A stretch of DNA of 64,000 nucleotides, taken from contig JAFEUB010000845.1 in assembly GCA_024529925.1 (NCBI GenBank), positions 415,501-479,500 on the forward strand. Reading direction: 5' to 3'. The position numbers were made by a program, and so were the translations under genes. This document shows, one piece after another, positions 1-13,399 of this stretch (the first letter of the stretch is position 1; each line of letters begins with the position of its first letter). The notes under the pieces are model-generated. The model was not told the DNA's origin and did not search any database. It worked only from the letters and a program-made list of their open reading frames with translations. Source of the stretch: Ophthalmolycus amberensis (Eukaryota > Chordata > Actinopteri > Perciformes > Zoarcidae).

Positions 1-3000
1 ACATTGGTTCCTACTGCCGACCTAAATGTCTCTCAAATAATGTTACTTTCATTTTTCAAAACACTTGGTCACTGCAATTTTAAGCAAACAGAAGAAAATA
101 TTGGGTTTGTTGAGGACTATTTTAAGCAGGAGCGAGTATGTCAGGCGGCAGGACGGTGTATGTACGACTGGAACTAACAATTATATTCATTATCAATTAA
201 TCTGCTCAGGGTTTGTCGTTGAAATGTCAGAAAAACATCGCCCATAATATACTGGAAACGCAAGCAATCCAAAGATATTTAGTTACAATTTTGAAGATCT
301 CTTTCGTCTTTGAAGGCATCTATGGGATAAGCGGTAATTGCAGTTTGTTTTAAAAAAAAATCTCATTTCCCCAACTGTACACCGCTTACGTTTTTCCACT
401 GGAAATGTCCCCACAGACACCTAGTTCACAATAATGGAAATGCAAGCGCTTTCATCAGTGGGCCATAGCCTCAATCACCATTGTGTAACCTTATTCGGTG
501 ATACATACCGACTTCTCTTTAAATTAAAATCTTTGAGCTTACTTACAAACTATCACACAGACGCAAAAGCATACAACTTTTACATTTGAGAAGCTGGAGC
601 CATTTTTTCTAAAAATGTCAAAGTTAATCAACTAATAATTTCAGCTCCAATGCAACAGGTTGTAGATCCTAAAAAAGGCCTTTAACTTATGTTGACAATA
701 TATTCAGATTAATTTAAGCATAAAAGTTAATAGTCTGTAATGTATCCGAAAAGTGAAAAATATCCACTTACAATATCCCAAAAACTCAAGGAGAGGTCTT
801 CAAACAATCAAAAACCCCAAGATAGACTCAGTTAACTTTCACATTTAGTAGAAGAGTTTGCGTAATCGACAGTCCGATGTCCTCTCGTGCAGATGTGCAG
901 AATAGGAGCATTTAACAAAGAATGTGGCTGCATGAGTATTTAAACAGAGTAGTGGGAAGGCAGAAGATAAACTGCTAGCAACACAAACCAACAGGATGAC
1001 TCACTATTTCTATTAACGCTTTGGCAGAGAACAAACACTTTTAGTTTGTTCAATGAATTCCATCAATGTTGGAGTGACACCACCTGGTCCTCAAGACTGC
1101 TGAATGAAGCTAAAACCACCAACTATAACACACACCCACACACGTTAAACTACATGTTAGCATTCATGCAAGCAAACACTTTCAGCTATGAAAGACAGAA
1201 GGAAGGAGACAGACAAAGAGCTGCTCAGCATGCAAGTCTCTAAACCTGAAACTGCAGGACACAGAACAAAAAGCTGGAAAAACCCACCAAAGTGAAGTAG
1301 CGAGTTAAAAACCTGAGAGAGAGATGCTGAAGACCCGGCTGTCCAGTCGGCGTTGTGTGTTTGAAATGTATGCGTGTGTTGAGTGTGTCTGCTGGCCGGC
1401 TACAAGCTGTCCCAGATGTGAACGCCTTGAGAAGTGATCAGAGCAGCATGAAGTAACTAGCCCACCCCCCTCCTACAGAGGGAAGGAAGGAGGGAAGGAA
1501 ACAGAGGGAGTGGACTGAGTGAGGGAGTTAGGGGCGGGGAGGGAGAGAAAAATCAGAAACAGAGACAGTCAGTGAGGGAAAATAAGTCCAGGAAATGAGA
1601 AGGTAAAAGGAGAGCATGCTCAAAAAAAATGAAATCGTCCACAAAGAACTGCAGAGAGCAGAAACCTGGATAAATAACGTTCTGATAAACCTTTGAGTCT
1701 CTATCTGATGTTTATTTTAGGGATTGGAGTCGACAGCAACACCTTTGACTACCTTTCCCATTTCTACTCCCTTTACTTTTTCTATGGTGAGGAATGTGGG
1801 AGGAATGCTACAGAACACTTATTTCAGGAACTAAAATAAACATGACAAAATTGCAATCACAAAAGTTCTGCATTAAAAATGACTGGGAGGTAACCAGCAA
1901 CACAAGACAGTAAATTTGCATGTTAGCGTGTAAATATTTGCTAGTAGTAAGATAAAGTACAGCTGAGGCACCAAAATTGAGATTTTGACCCGATGATGGC
2001 ACCAGAGGAAAAGTCATGGGATCAAATCCTTAGGATTCATCTTGAGAGGAAGATGAATGTCAGAACCAAACTTCATGACAATAAATTCAGTAGTTGTTGG
2101 GAGATTTGACTCAAACCACCATTTTGAACCTCCTGGTGGCACTGAAGGAAACCGCAGAGGATCAGTGGAGTTTTAAATGTCCTTTAACAGAAATAAGGCA
2201 ATAAAAAAGAAAAGAAAACCGCAGAGCTGCAACAACCGATGTTTCAGAGAGGGAAAAGCAAAATGCACAGCTGAGATTGTAGAGAAGCACTCTGACCCTG
2301 CACACCCTTCCTGCTGTGCTCCATACCCTCAGTGACGGCATCCAACAAGCCTCCCCACACAGATCAGGTGGGACGAAGGCGTCTTGCGACCACCGCTGCA
2401 TGACAGCAGACGCAAATACGGCTCACCTACTTTTGCCGCTGGTGTATGCAGAGATGCTGAACAAGATGTCTCAGTTTAAGATTAATGTCTCAAAATAAAA
2501 GTTTTCTAGCCTTAAATTGCAGAGAGGGAGCAGTGTTGGAAAGTAACAAAGTAGATTTACTCAAGACTTGTACTTCAAGTACTTCCATTTTCAGCTACTG
2601 TATACTTTTACTACAGTTCAGAGGGACACATTGTACTTTTTACTCTACTACAATTATCTGAAAGCTAGAGTTACCAGCTACTTTGATTTTACATCAAATA
2701 TGCTGCATTATTATTAAATGACAGGCTCTGCATGCCCACACAAGTGTGTTATGGCTGGTTAGATGTTCTAAGGTTGGACACAGATCACAAATCTCCATGC
2801 ACTAATAAAAAGGATTAAGTTGCAGCTTGTCTTGAAATACACCAACAGGAGAGTGAGATGTTAAATCAAGCCTTGTCTGTGCGTGCCCACCGAGAAGGCG
2901 AAAAATAACTGGTGAAAAAAAAGTGCGGGTGCATGAACCCATCGGTGTGCAAGGTCTTTGAACTAATGGCTCATAAAGTAGCTCAAATTAAGTCCAGCAT

Positions 3001-3797
3001 GGGAATCACTGTTAGTCTGATTTACCTTTTAAAGCACTACGGTTCCCTTTGTGTAGTTGTGTTATGCGTTTTTATGCAGGTGCTTGTATGAACATTTTGC
3101 GCTCCCTTTTGTGTAAATGAGGATTACAAGTTGATTGTCCAGGCTAAATAAAACAGAATGAAAATTGCCCACTCACCGTTCGAGGAAGTGTAAGAGGCCA
3201 TAACCACATCTAAAAGGCCTGTTCTACTTCTCTGCCAGTGTACAGCGATGGCACTATTAATTCTGGCTTCCTGACATTACTTCTTGAAAAGCCTGAATTC
3301 AACATAACTAATTTCACATTTGTTTACAATGACATAATTTTCCCCCCGTGTCCCTCTTGGTTAAAAAAAAAAAAAAAAAAAGCCTAATTTCCTCCAAAAC
3401 CTGCATGGACTCTGGATTTAGGGCTTTAACAAGCTACATCCAAAAAACAAAAACACACAATGCCAGAAAATCTGAAGTCGTACCCACACCAGTGAAATTC
3501 CAAAACAAAACAATAACACTTTGAGCTAGTTTTAAGAAGTTAAACGGGTCATTAATTCCCTCTTTGTATTGCTATGAAAACATCTCCTTCAACAACTGCC
3601 TTCATTCGCCTAAAAACTAAATTTGAACACATCAACATTATAATTTACTTCCGCGCAGTACTCATTTTAACTGAATAAAAGATTGAACATATAATGAAAC
3701 TCAATGCAACTTTTACTTGAGTGAAGTATCTGAACACTTCTTCCACTACTGTGAAGGAGTGAATCCTGACATATTTCACATTGAATAAGTTACCTAC
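1..3797. other. Gene-free stretch, probably lima1 intron
   Basis: I see no supportable exon on either strand. Open frames here are short and lack recognisable domains. By position this should be the intron after lima1 coding exon 2. It contains a purine-rich GGAAGG tract near 1480-1560 beside a GC box (GGGGCGGGG), and interspersed repeat sequence from 2531 onward. An internal lima1 promoter near 0.9-1.6 kb is conceivable but not shown. Confidence 0.5.
2531..3751. mobile_element. MITE of the CAGTGGTGGAA family (two ends, possibly one 1.2-kb copy)
   Basis: The left end at 2531 reads CAGTGTTGGAAAGTAAC and runs into the repeat's typical text about TACTTTTACT and TACTCAAG. The right end at 3751 reads CTTCTTCCACTACTG, the inverted form of the same terminus. 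The 8 bp flanking each end are AGAGGGAG and TGAAGGAG, which match at 6 of 8 positions, as an old 8-bp target duplication of a hAT-type element would. The interior of about 1 kb is not clearly repetitive, so two separate fragments remain possible. Confidence 0.45.
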
Positions 3798-4903
3798 CGC
3801 TTTCTTCTTCTCTGCATTTCCCTCCTCTGCTGCCATCTGGTACCTGAGGAGGAGGACGTTGGGAGTGAATGGGAGAACATTTATGGAGATCCCATCATCA
3901 CAAACTGCTGGTCCAAACACCCAGGAAACTAATATGAAATATCTCTGCTCCTCTCAAAAAACATTAGATGATTTCATGCATGGAAAATAGCCGGCCCACC
4001 TCACAGGAAGTCACTTGGTCACTTCCTGTGAGGTTGCAGAGGACGTTACAAGTAGATTTCATGTTTTGTTTCGCCTCTGCTTCCGATGTAAAGACAGATA
4101 ATCTAGACTTTGTTGTCTTAAACAGTCTTGTAAAATTGTTTAGTCAAGAGATCTGAAGAGGGGAAAAGAAAAGTATGTCACAAGACAAGAGTAAAGATTT
4201 TTATTTTTCGTCATTGTGTGACTATGTTAAATATAAGTGTATTTTAGGAATATGTCAGTATGTTGCAGGTTTATCTATTCTTAAAATGTGGATTAGTGAC
4301 AAAAACTAAATTGGACCATGTCTTACACAGTTGATGGAACAAAGAAATATTGTAAACTGTTCATTTTTTTTTTTTTGCCCTCAAACAGAGCAGTACTATC
4401 CCCTAGTGGTCAGCTGGAGAGAGTAAACATCCTACCATGCAACCACCTTCTCAATCCACAAATGAGGAACTTGAGACATGTAACAGGTAAAAGAGGAGAG
4501 CCCTGAATGTTGGTGCACTTACAGTAATCTAAAAGTCTGCGATACCCAAAAATGACACAACTGGAGTAACTGGTTAAAGCCGATGGCGTGATTACTTTAC
4601 AGAAAAGAGGAAACTGAAAACAGCTGAGTGGCAAGAAAGTGTTGTGAGGAAGAACCTTGACCTCATTTCTGAAGCGAGGGATAATAAAAAGTCTTATCTG
4701 CCGAGTGGCTGCTGGTGAATTATTAATTATATCCGCGGTGGAAGCCAGAGGGGAAGAGTGAGCGAAGGTTGGACTTACTTAGAGAAGCGTTCTGCAATGG
4801 CGTTGTTTTTCCCCCGGGCAGAGACGATGGACATCTCCTTGGCGGTGACCCTGAGAGACTGGGACGCCCACTGTCCGCGGCTGAATGGAGCAGCGGAGGC
4901 CAT
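3798..4903 (-). CDS. lima1: LIMA1/EPLIN-like actin-binding protein, first two coding exons (partial)
   Basis: LIMA1 (EPLIN) bundles and stabilises actin filaments and has a central LIM domain. Only the N-terminus is here. Coding exon 1 is 4903..4779 (125 nt, ends in phase 2) and exon 2 is 3843..3798 (46 nt, ends in phase 0). Exon 1 starts MASAAPFSRGQW and carries SLRVTAKEMS and AIAERFSK; exon 2 carries YQMAAEEGNAEKKKA. These follow the vertebrate LIMA1 start (remembered as QWTSLSLRVTAKEL, then FSKYQKAAEE). The split AA|G lysine codon joins the exons in frame. Donors are GTAAGT and GTAGGT; the exon 2 acceptor follows a pyrimidine-rich CTCCTCCTCAG. The ATG at 4903 is chosen because the family protein starts there. 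I found no further exon between 1 and 3797, so the LIM domain should lie left of the window. The a/b teleost paralogue cannot be decided. Confidence 0.86.
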
Positions 4904-4955
4904 CTTTGCGTCTGAGTAATCAATTTGTCTCGTCAGCTTTCCAGGAACACAAACT
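4904..4955 (-). other. lima1: lima1 5'UTR part of the first coding exon
   Basis: On the minus strand a T-rich tract and TGTCCTCTCAG form a good splice acceptor ending at 4956. The stretch 4955..4904 would therefore be untranslated leader joined to the ATG at 4903. This implies at least one non-coding upstream exon at higher coordinates, which I could not place. The frame is also open upstream of the ATG but has no conserved LIMA1 sequence there. Confidence 0.5.
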
Positions 4956-5989
4956 CTGAGAGGACACACACAAAAAAAAAAAAGAGCTTACTGAGCCGGA
5001 TGAAAACAAGGCAAATAATCACATTATTCAGTACTGCTGTTAAACTCTTGATCGCAGTTCATTCTCTGCAGTTTTGCAGCTCTAAAACTAGAGCGTTAAA
5101 GTTGAAAGGAACACCCTTCCTGTACATTTAAATTCTGATGACACTTCCCTTCTCATGCTGCTAGATAAATGTAATACTTGCCCCTTATCTTCACACATGT
5201 GCGTAGTTAAACACAGCTCAGACGGGCCTGGCTTTTACATCATTACAAAACATCACCAAAAGATCAATATCATGTTGCCAGACTCCACATTTGACTGTTT
5301 GTCGCCGTCACTGCAGCATGGACCGGCTCCAGTGTTTGAGTCAGAAAGTCAATAGAGCGCGTCACACAGCCAGCGACCCTGTGTTCCCGTGACTGTGCTT
5401 TGACTGAGCCTTGAGGGCGACTACCAGCAGACAAGACAACCGATACGCCTGTATATCACACAAACACCCTCTTGTATACACACTTACAGGCGCGCCTCTA
5501 CGTGCTTCTGCAACTTCACAGCCTCAACGCTGAGGGCAAGCAGACACACGCAGCAGCACCGTCAGCTTACAATAAATAACTGAGTTATACACGCTCCGGA
5601 TGAATTAAACAATGAGGTCAATGAGAGGGTTGGCGATGGCAGAGCCTCCAGGGTCTCTATACGTCACCCAGCAGGTGGACTATTGTGGGATGTTGTGGCT
5701 CGTTAATTCCTAGAACACTGTCTGCTTTATGTTAAATACTCCACCGCCATCAGAGCTCCTCAGTAAGGGTTGCTTGCCATTTTGAGAAATTGGCAACCTA
5801 AAAAGTGAGTGCCAGTGATGGCAGAATGTTCAAAAATAGGGACAGAAGACATGCACCCCAAAATACATACATTTTAACATTTGATTTTGTTGCATTAGTC
5901 AGATTGCAATATTGCTTTCAAAGTCAGAACTGGAACCAGAACATTTTTAACAACCCATCAAAACCATAAACAAATGTGAAATTATTTTT

Positions 5990-6250
5990 AACTGACAAAA
6001 GAAGCAGATGAACCAAAAATGTTTGGCATTCTTGCTTTAAAAATGGCTTCAATAATTAATCAAATATCACACACACTGGGATGTTGCCCAATTAGGACTT
6101 GTTGCTTCATTTACTCCAATCAAGTCTTTTATCTGATGAAACAGCAATTGTTCATTTAGCTTCATAAATGACTTAAAACAAAATCGATTCCCAACTGTTT
6201 CTGACTGTTGATCGACTAATTTATTATATAACTGATCGTTTCAGCTCTAG
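5990..6250. mobile_element. Degraded hAT-type MITE of the AGGGCTGCAACTA family
   Basis: The right end reads GATCGTTTCAGCTCTAG at 6234-6250, a decayed form of the inverted terminus seen in this window's AGGGCTGCAA family. Inside are AAAATGTTTGGCATT and TTGATCGACTAATTTATTA, which recur in the copies at 32.4-32.8, 14.6-14.9 and 61.6-61.8 kb. Both ends are too diverged to read a target duplication. Confidence 0.45.
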
Positions 6251-6919
6251 CAAACTTTCCATGTACTAGAGTCCTCTCAAACTCACATCACCGACACGCC
6301 CAGGATCACAGATGATCCGCTACCAGGTCAAATACAAAATGAACGAGGACAGTGACTCTGTCACAAGGTTTAGATTACAAACAAAGCAGCACGTAAAACA
6401 GACGCATGCAAACCTTTAAAGTCATGTGTCAAAGGCAACAAAAGGCCCACAGTATCAGCAGCTATTCACCCCATTTAACCCCCAACCTCATTTTAATATT
6501 AATGAAAGTGAAAAGAAGTCATGGATGCTTCATTTCAAGCTTCAGAGAAACACACGGTTAAATAAAAAAATAGCTTAACTTCACTGGTTTCCTCTTCATC
6601 AAGGCAACATTTTAAAAGCACCTACCTGTGTGACTATCACAGCTGTTCTACTCCCTGCCGTGGGTTTCAGATGTCAGCTACTTGTCCCTCTGCTTCTCTT
6701 TTTTACTCCTCAGCTGCTGCCACCAGTGCTTTTGAGTAGACAGGGAAGAAGGAGGAGTTCCCAACACTCCCATTTAACTCCCACCAGCCTGTTCAATAAT
6801 GAAGCAGCACTAACCTCCACCTGGCAGGTACGAGCTCTCTCCCTCCTCGTCCAATCAGCAGCGTTCACTGTGAGCAGCCTGGAGGTATGTGAGACGAGCA
6901 GCCAACATGGCAGACAAGC

Positions 6920-7096
6920 AGCAGGGAGGAGGGGGGAGGAGGACTGGGAGGGGGAGGGAGGGGGAAGGAGGACTGGGAGGGGGAGGGAGGGGGGAGGAGG
7001 ACTGGGAGGGGGAGGGAGGGGGGAGGAGGACTGGGAGGGGGAGGGAGGGGGGAGGAGGACTGGGAGGAGGACTGGGAAGGGGAGGGAGGGGGGATC
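6920..7096 (+). repeat. G-rich minisatellite, 29-bp unit
   Basis: The core GGACTGGGAGGGGGAGGGAG recurs with its GACT at 6942, 6971, 7000, 7029 and 7058, an exact 29-bp period. A last shortened unit begins 12 bp later, at 7070. The plus strand is almost pure purine with many runs of three or more G. The open frames across it, Pro/Leu/Ser-rich on one strand and Gly/Glu/Arg-rich on the other, result from the repeat and are not genes. Confidence 0.95.
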
Positions 7097-8779
7097 CCAC
7101 ACTGGATTCCTGGAAGTTGAGTGAATTACAGAGACTGACTGGCTACTTTCTCACAAGGTCAAGACTTCAGAGGATGTGACTCATTCACAATACTGCATGA
7201 CGACTCTCAAAGAAGGGGGAGTGGGGATTTAAAAGCTAAGGTTTTTTTTTGTTTGTTGTCTTTTCAAGGCTTTAACTACGTGGTAACGTTAGCTTTTAAC
7301 TTCTGGCAATAGCGTTCATGCTCCATAAATCATTTGTTAAGATTATCTTACTGAACAAAATGTGTATTATTGCAACAACAAAGAAAGCAACCTCTGTGGT
7401 AAATACGTTAAGGAGAGTTTACTGATGAAGACATTTCCAGTTTTGATTTGAGACTTGGACTGGTCCACTCTGCCTCTCATCCTCTGTTTGAACTTCTCTT
7501 CACCTGTTTTTCACTTCTAATCTTTTATAAAATGTTCTTCAATTGCCATTAGTATTTACAAATATCTTTACATATTTGATTGATTCATTTTAAAGATTTT
7601 TTTTTTATCAATAACTGATGGTATTAGTCACAGGTGTCTGAGTTGTGCCTCCTCTTCTCTTGGGTTGTTGCTGCCTGTGACTTTAAAGATGCTGTTGTTT
7701 CAGTCCAAGACCTCAAAATATTCAATTTACTTTAATTTCAAGGAAAGGATGTAGCAAAGTCTCACATAAGAAGCCAAAATACCTCGTGTTTTCCTTAAAA
7801 AATCAATTATTAAATATCCGCAGATTATTTTCTGTCAACTAATATTCACCTAATAGTTCAATTAGACATTTGTCATTCACAATCTTAAATACATTCTCCT
7901 TCTATACTCCCTTTTACCACCATGTTTGAGGTGTTTACATTGAGGTCCTCTGGGATAATTAAGTCTTTTGTGGTGGTACTAAAGACTTTCAGCTGCATCA
8001 GTGTCATGTTAATGGTCAGTCAGTCTAATCCCAAACACATGATGGCTGCAGAGAGGGGCCGGCCTCATCTCACTTTAGAAAATCACATCAATTGCAACTT
8101 TTAAAAAGCGAAAGTTTGTTTTATTTTCAGTACAGTATTTATGGCTGGGAGGTGTAGATACAAACAAGAGTTACATGAATGCAGTGCATGAATATAGTTA
8201 AATTATGGGAATACTTTGAATCAAAACATGCCATCAGACCTAGTATTGTTTTTTGTGTGTATTTTCCCCCAAAAGAATGGACTGTTAAAAGTCACGATAT
8301 TGAATATTGAACGGTATTTTATATTGAAATTATGAAAAGAAATAAAATCCCTAAAACCACTGATCACAGATTTAGATTTTTTGTCCCAGCAGGATATTTG
8401 TTTTCATAGCCAGACCAGGTTTAATGTAGACTACACAATGAGCTAAACAGATGAATACACGAAGCCACAGCGCATGCAGGGACTCGCTCATCAGATGTGA
8501 AATCATCTGCAGATCATCGTCTGTGTCGTGACTCACAGTGTCATACGGAAAGAGAAAGGATGAGTCCTCTCTTACTGTCCATCCAGTCATCTGTTTCATC
8601 ACAGAAACCAGTTTCAGTGCTCAATGTTTCATAACTTGCTGACAGGTGTACTAATACATTAAAAGATACAGACTGCTGACATCGTCCCACACAAATGTGA
8701 ATATTTTGGTACATTTTTATTAATAATCTCAATTTGCAAAATGACTGATTTGATCAAATAAATGAGGTTGAAAGTACAA

Positions 8780-8821
<42 letters not shown>
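8780..8821 (+). repeat. (TAG)n microsatellite
   Basis: About 14 uninterrupted TAG units. Confidence 0.95.
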
Positions 8822-9229
8822 AAATATAACGTAGTACCTAAAATTGTACTTACCGTAAGTACTTAAGAACAAACATCAGACAGGTTGTCCTGTCCTGAGA
8901 CAGTACAGCTCAGGTGAACACTGACTCACCATTTTGTCTCGACACGACCGCTCTGAACTAAGGTAAGTCTTGTTTACGCATGTTTTGTCCTCTTTACAAT
9001 TACTTCATTTCTGCCCAAGTTGTATTTCATCATGGCTCATACTCACCTGGGCTGTGTCAGGTAGTTTGTTGGGGACTTTCACACTTCAGACAGTTATCAT
9101 CCGTCTGACAGGAGAGGCTGCGATACAGCAGTCAACACAAAATGATCCATTTGTGTACAGGATTAATACCTGAACTAAAATGTGGGCATTCATTGGCTGG
9201 ATTTCACAGCTTTTTTACAAGTAAAAGTC

Positions 9230-9584
9230 CTGCTTTCAGAATCCTTCATAACTAATCGTGCTGAAGTGTTGTCAAGCAAAGTGAACTAAAGCATCAAAAG
9301 TAGCCTATTGCTTCTGCAGAAAACTGCCCCCTGTGAGTGTTATCATTAGGTATTAATACTGATTCATCAATATGCAGCATTTTACCATTAAAGTTAATCA
9401 AAGTATGCATTAAAGTGTTTTGCTATGTAATTGTAACTAAAGCTGTAAATACATTTAGTGGAAGTATTTACCTCTGAAATGTAGTGGAGTAGAAAAATTA
9501 AGAAAAATAAAAACACTTGAATAAAGCACAAGTACCTCCAAATGGTACTTGTGCTGTACTTGGATTAAATGTACTTGGTCACTG
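9230..9584 (-). mobile_element. MITE fragment of the CAGTGGTGGAA family
   Basis: The sequence carries the family's recurring pieces in inverted orientation: CTGCCCCCTGTGAGT, ATGTAGTGGAGTAGAA and AAATGTACTTGGTCACTG at the right edge. The terminus has decayed (GGTCACTG instead of CACCACTG). It is non-coding. Confidence 0.5.
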
Positions 9585-9898
9585 CTAATATTGTAGTTTG
9601 TGTAGTACTTTTACAAAATAAGAGTCTCTACCTCATCAACTTGGGATCTTACAGAAATGTATAATGGCCTGTTCATACTTTAGTACTACAACATCTCATA
9701 TTACTCCCTTTATATATTCAGTTTTCAGTTGACAGTAATTCTTTGGACAATCATGGTTTGTTCAAAATTATACTTTAGTCCAGCAGGTGGCGTTGTAGCA
9801 ATACAACTAAAGTTGATACGCAGGTAATTATGTAATGTTCCTGGTAAGCCACTAGAAGGCAGGCAAGAACAACTGTTTGTCAGACATCTGTGATAAAG

Positions 9899-10051
<153 letters not shown>

Positions 10052-11542
10052 AAGGCAATAATAGAACAGTTCGATAAGTTCACAAGATCATTTGACTGTA
10101 ACCTTTAAAACCAGTAAAAGACAACACTTTGTTGTACTACGATATCCAAAATCAAGTGTCATATCACAATATCGATATATTATCGATATATTTCCCAGCC
10201 CTTCATGAAATTGCAAAATATTATATCCAGAATAAACAGCTGGATGTATGACATGTACAGTAGATATATACAGTACCACATGTACTATATACACATATAA
10301 TACAGGTTGTTTCACATGTAACTAAATACTGCATTATCTCTTGCTATGAACATCGAGACACTAAAGTCTTCATGTTTATTATTTAGGAAATTTACGAGCC
10401 GAGTGGAAAGAAGAGTCGGGGGCATTTGGAGATAAAAACACCATAAAGTGTTAAACAATCCTCAGATGTCTCTCTGCAGCAAAGGAGTTTCATACATGTG
10501 TGGAGGCGAACACACCGCAGTCTTTACATTAGACCAGTGTTAATATCGACTACAGAGGTACATCATAAAGGAACAATTCGACTCTGACAGATAAATCAGC
10601 CAAATATTAGCTTAGCACAGACATCTATATATATATATATGTCCATAACTAACGAAAAGTTGCAGTAAAGATATGTTTGCAGTCATTTAGAAACAGCCTT
10701 TATTACATATTTTGTCCACCAGAGAGCACTGATACATTTTTATTACAGCTGTGAAACGTCACACTCACTCCTTCATCAAGAGTGGTTGATGAGTTTATGG
10801 GTTTATGTTAAAAAAGCAAATATATACATTGTTATCAGATTGTGTCAGCCTCAAAAATGTATTCTCAAAGAGGCTCTGCTCAAAAGTTCTGGAGTTGTAT
10901 TAACTTATATTGATGTTATATATCTCTAACAAAACAAATTGATACATGTATTCTGTGTGTGACAGAAAACGCATGAGTAAGTCTGTTACCGTATGTGCAT
11001 GCACGTGTTTGTGCACATTTCACAGTGCATGTACAGTTAAGGACCTTGACATCAAAGAGCAAATGGTTGTGTCCACATGAAGACATGGAGGACCGCCAAC
11101 CAACCCACATGCACACATACTCCCATGTGGAAAAAGAAAAATGCAGGGTTGTTTTTCACACCGACGACCTAGTTTGGAGGGGAAGGACGTTACTACTCCA
11201 CCTCTGCTGTGATTGGAAGAACAAACATGGGTGGAATTTGTACATGGCTTGAATTTGGAGTTTTTGGGATCTTTTTCTTTCCAGGGTGCAGGAAACATCT
11301 CAGCAAATGTCAGTTAAGTTGAGAGCCAAACGAAACGGATAGACAGGGTGTCCCATGGTTTGATCCAGAGCGGTCTGAGTCTGATCGTGTGAATAGTTGT
11401 AACCCGATGTGCACACAGTGTCTTTGGGTAAACCTGTAAACGTTTTTCACACAATTATTGTGTTTGTGCTGAGACGACCACATACCGTGCTTGTCATGTG
11501 ACTGTGTACTGTACATCCACATTGTGCTTGATAGATGTTTGC

Positions 11543-11620
11543 ACTAACTTAAGTAAAAGTAGCAATACCAGACTGTGAAACTACTCTTACAAGTAAAAGA
11601 CCTGGATTTGAGTAAAAAAT
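11543..11620. mobile_element. Short repeat fragment, TACTTAAGTAAAAGT type
   Basis: Contains AACTTAAGTAAAAGTAGC and ACTCTTACAAGTAAAAGACC, which belong to the same AAGTA-rich interspersed family as the CAGTGGTGGAA MITEs. It is a fragment without visible ends. Confidence 0.35.
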
Positions 11621-12161
11621 CACAGCTCTGTTTTCAGCTTTGTGACAATGCATTTTACAGCTAATCCAAAAGGCCAAAAGCGTTTTTGAAGAAGTAGGGT
11701 GAGGGTTAGGGGTTCATTTTTCACAACACTTTATTGCCACATTCATCATTGAGCATCACGTCCAAGTCTGGCAGAGTTGAGGCCCAGCAGAGACTCTCTC
11801 TATCTCCCCCATCTCTACCCTTTTTTAACATTCAGCATTCTTTCTCACTCTTCCTTTTTTTTTCTGCAGACATGTCTTTGCTGGTTAAATAAAGGCCCGA
11901 TTCTTTGACTGTGTGTCGAGCAAGCGGTGGATTTTTTTGTACTCTTTCTCATGAGCGGGCAGATACAAAGCATATGAACCCCCAAAAAACACAAAACAGG
12001 AACACAGTAGGAATCGTGTGGTTTTGTTTAGTACACGCCTTTGTTTGGCGCAATGATGACCGTGTGGTTTTATGCCTGAGTGAAGAGTTTTTTAGACCAA
12101 ATTTATCTGACCCCTTCTCTCTTTTTTCCCTTTCTCTATGTAAAACATGTTTATTTTAAGC

Positions 12162-12250
12162 TGTGGTGGAATATAAAAGTAAATGTACTCAAGTGCTGTA
12201 CTAAACTTAACTTGAGTATTTCCATTTTGTGCAAGTTGGAAAGTCCAGTT
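12162..12250 (+). mobile_element. Left end of a CAGTGGTGGAA-family MITE
   Basis: Starts CTGTGGTGGAATATAAAAGT and continues AAATGTACTCAAGTGCTGTA and TTGAGTATTTCCATTTT, the family's normal left-end order. The copy breaks off after about 90 bp. Confidence 0.5.
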
Positions 12251-12313
12251 GGTCATATATTTCCTCATTCTGTGGAAACCATTTCAATAATCCTATTTAA
12301 ATGGACTTGTACT

Positions 12314-12600
12314 TGTAGAGCACTTTTCTAGTCTTCCGACCAATCAAATCACTTTCACACTACATGTCATCATTCACCCATTCATATGATGGCAGGGGGC
12401 TACCATGCAAGGTGCCACTCTAACTAACCTTTCGCATTCATCATTCACACCCAATCATACACTGCAGGCCAATTCAGGCACGAATGGGCGTGAATGCCTG
12501 CAGGATCAATATGGGGTTAAGTGTCTTGCCCAAGGACACATCAACACTAGCGGAGCCGGGGCGTCTGATTGAAGGACGATTCTCCCACCGAGCCGCAGTC
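12314..12600 (+). repeat. Dispersed teleost repeat with CTTGCCCAAGGACAC core
   Basis: Contains ACTTGTAGAGCACTTTTCTA, CATCATTCACCCATTCA, AAGGTGCCACT and TCTTGCCCAAGGACACATC in the order I know from a very common fish interspersed repeat, possibly a LINE 3' end. Class assignment is uncertain. It has no coding content. Confidence 0.5.
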
Positions 12601-13399
12601 GCCACAGTTGTCATGTGAAAAGGAAAGCACTAGAGTACTGAGACTGAGTGGGACAAAGGTAGGAGACTATCTATAGGACACAAGTGAGGGAAGCCAAAGG
12701 GTTCATCAGCACGGTGACACACAGATCAATACTGGGAGTTTAACCAGTCTCCAGCACACATCTAAAAAACTCGGAGTTACTCAATCTGTCACACTGTGGA
12801 CGCCACGACTCAATTTGTACGAACAGTACGTCTAGTTTTGTGTTGCTATTTGTGTATTTTTTATCTATCTTTTACTTTCGTAAAAAAAAAAAATTGTTCA
12901 ATCAAATTTGTCCAATTCTATAGGAACGCCAACTAAATGAATATAGTCCCATTAAGCTCCAATGGCAGCATGTTGACACACTAAAGTAGGATAGTGAACA
13001 TGGTTGACATTGACATCAACATGTTAGCATTGTCATTGATTGAGAATGTGAGCATACTAACCGAATACCAGCATTCAGCTCGAAGCATTTTTTCATCTAC
13101 CGCCATCATCAGGTCAACATGTTATCAAGCTAACACTTACCAACATGACTAGTCAGTGGACTTTCACGTCCTAACCGTCCAAAACGGCCTCTCAGATCTG
13201 CTGGGTTAGGCCTGCTAGCTGTTCCAGAGTCCAGGTTAAAGTCAAAGGCTGATTAAGCATTTGCTGTACTGGCACCTCAGCTTTCAAAAACAGTCTTCCA
13301 GCTCGTATTTAATCTGCTGACACTCTTAATTGTTTAAATAATCCAGCTCTATTCTGCAAACACCTTATTTTAAGTTTGTTTTAATAGTTTTACTTGTTC

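Noticed and set aside
6630..7124. 164-codon open frame and overlapping frames on both strands
   Set aside because: They are made by the 29-bp G-rich repeat; composition is repetitive, no domain is visible, and the same stretch is open in several frames.
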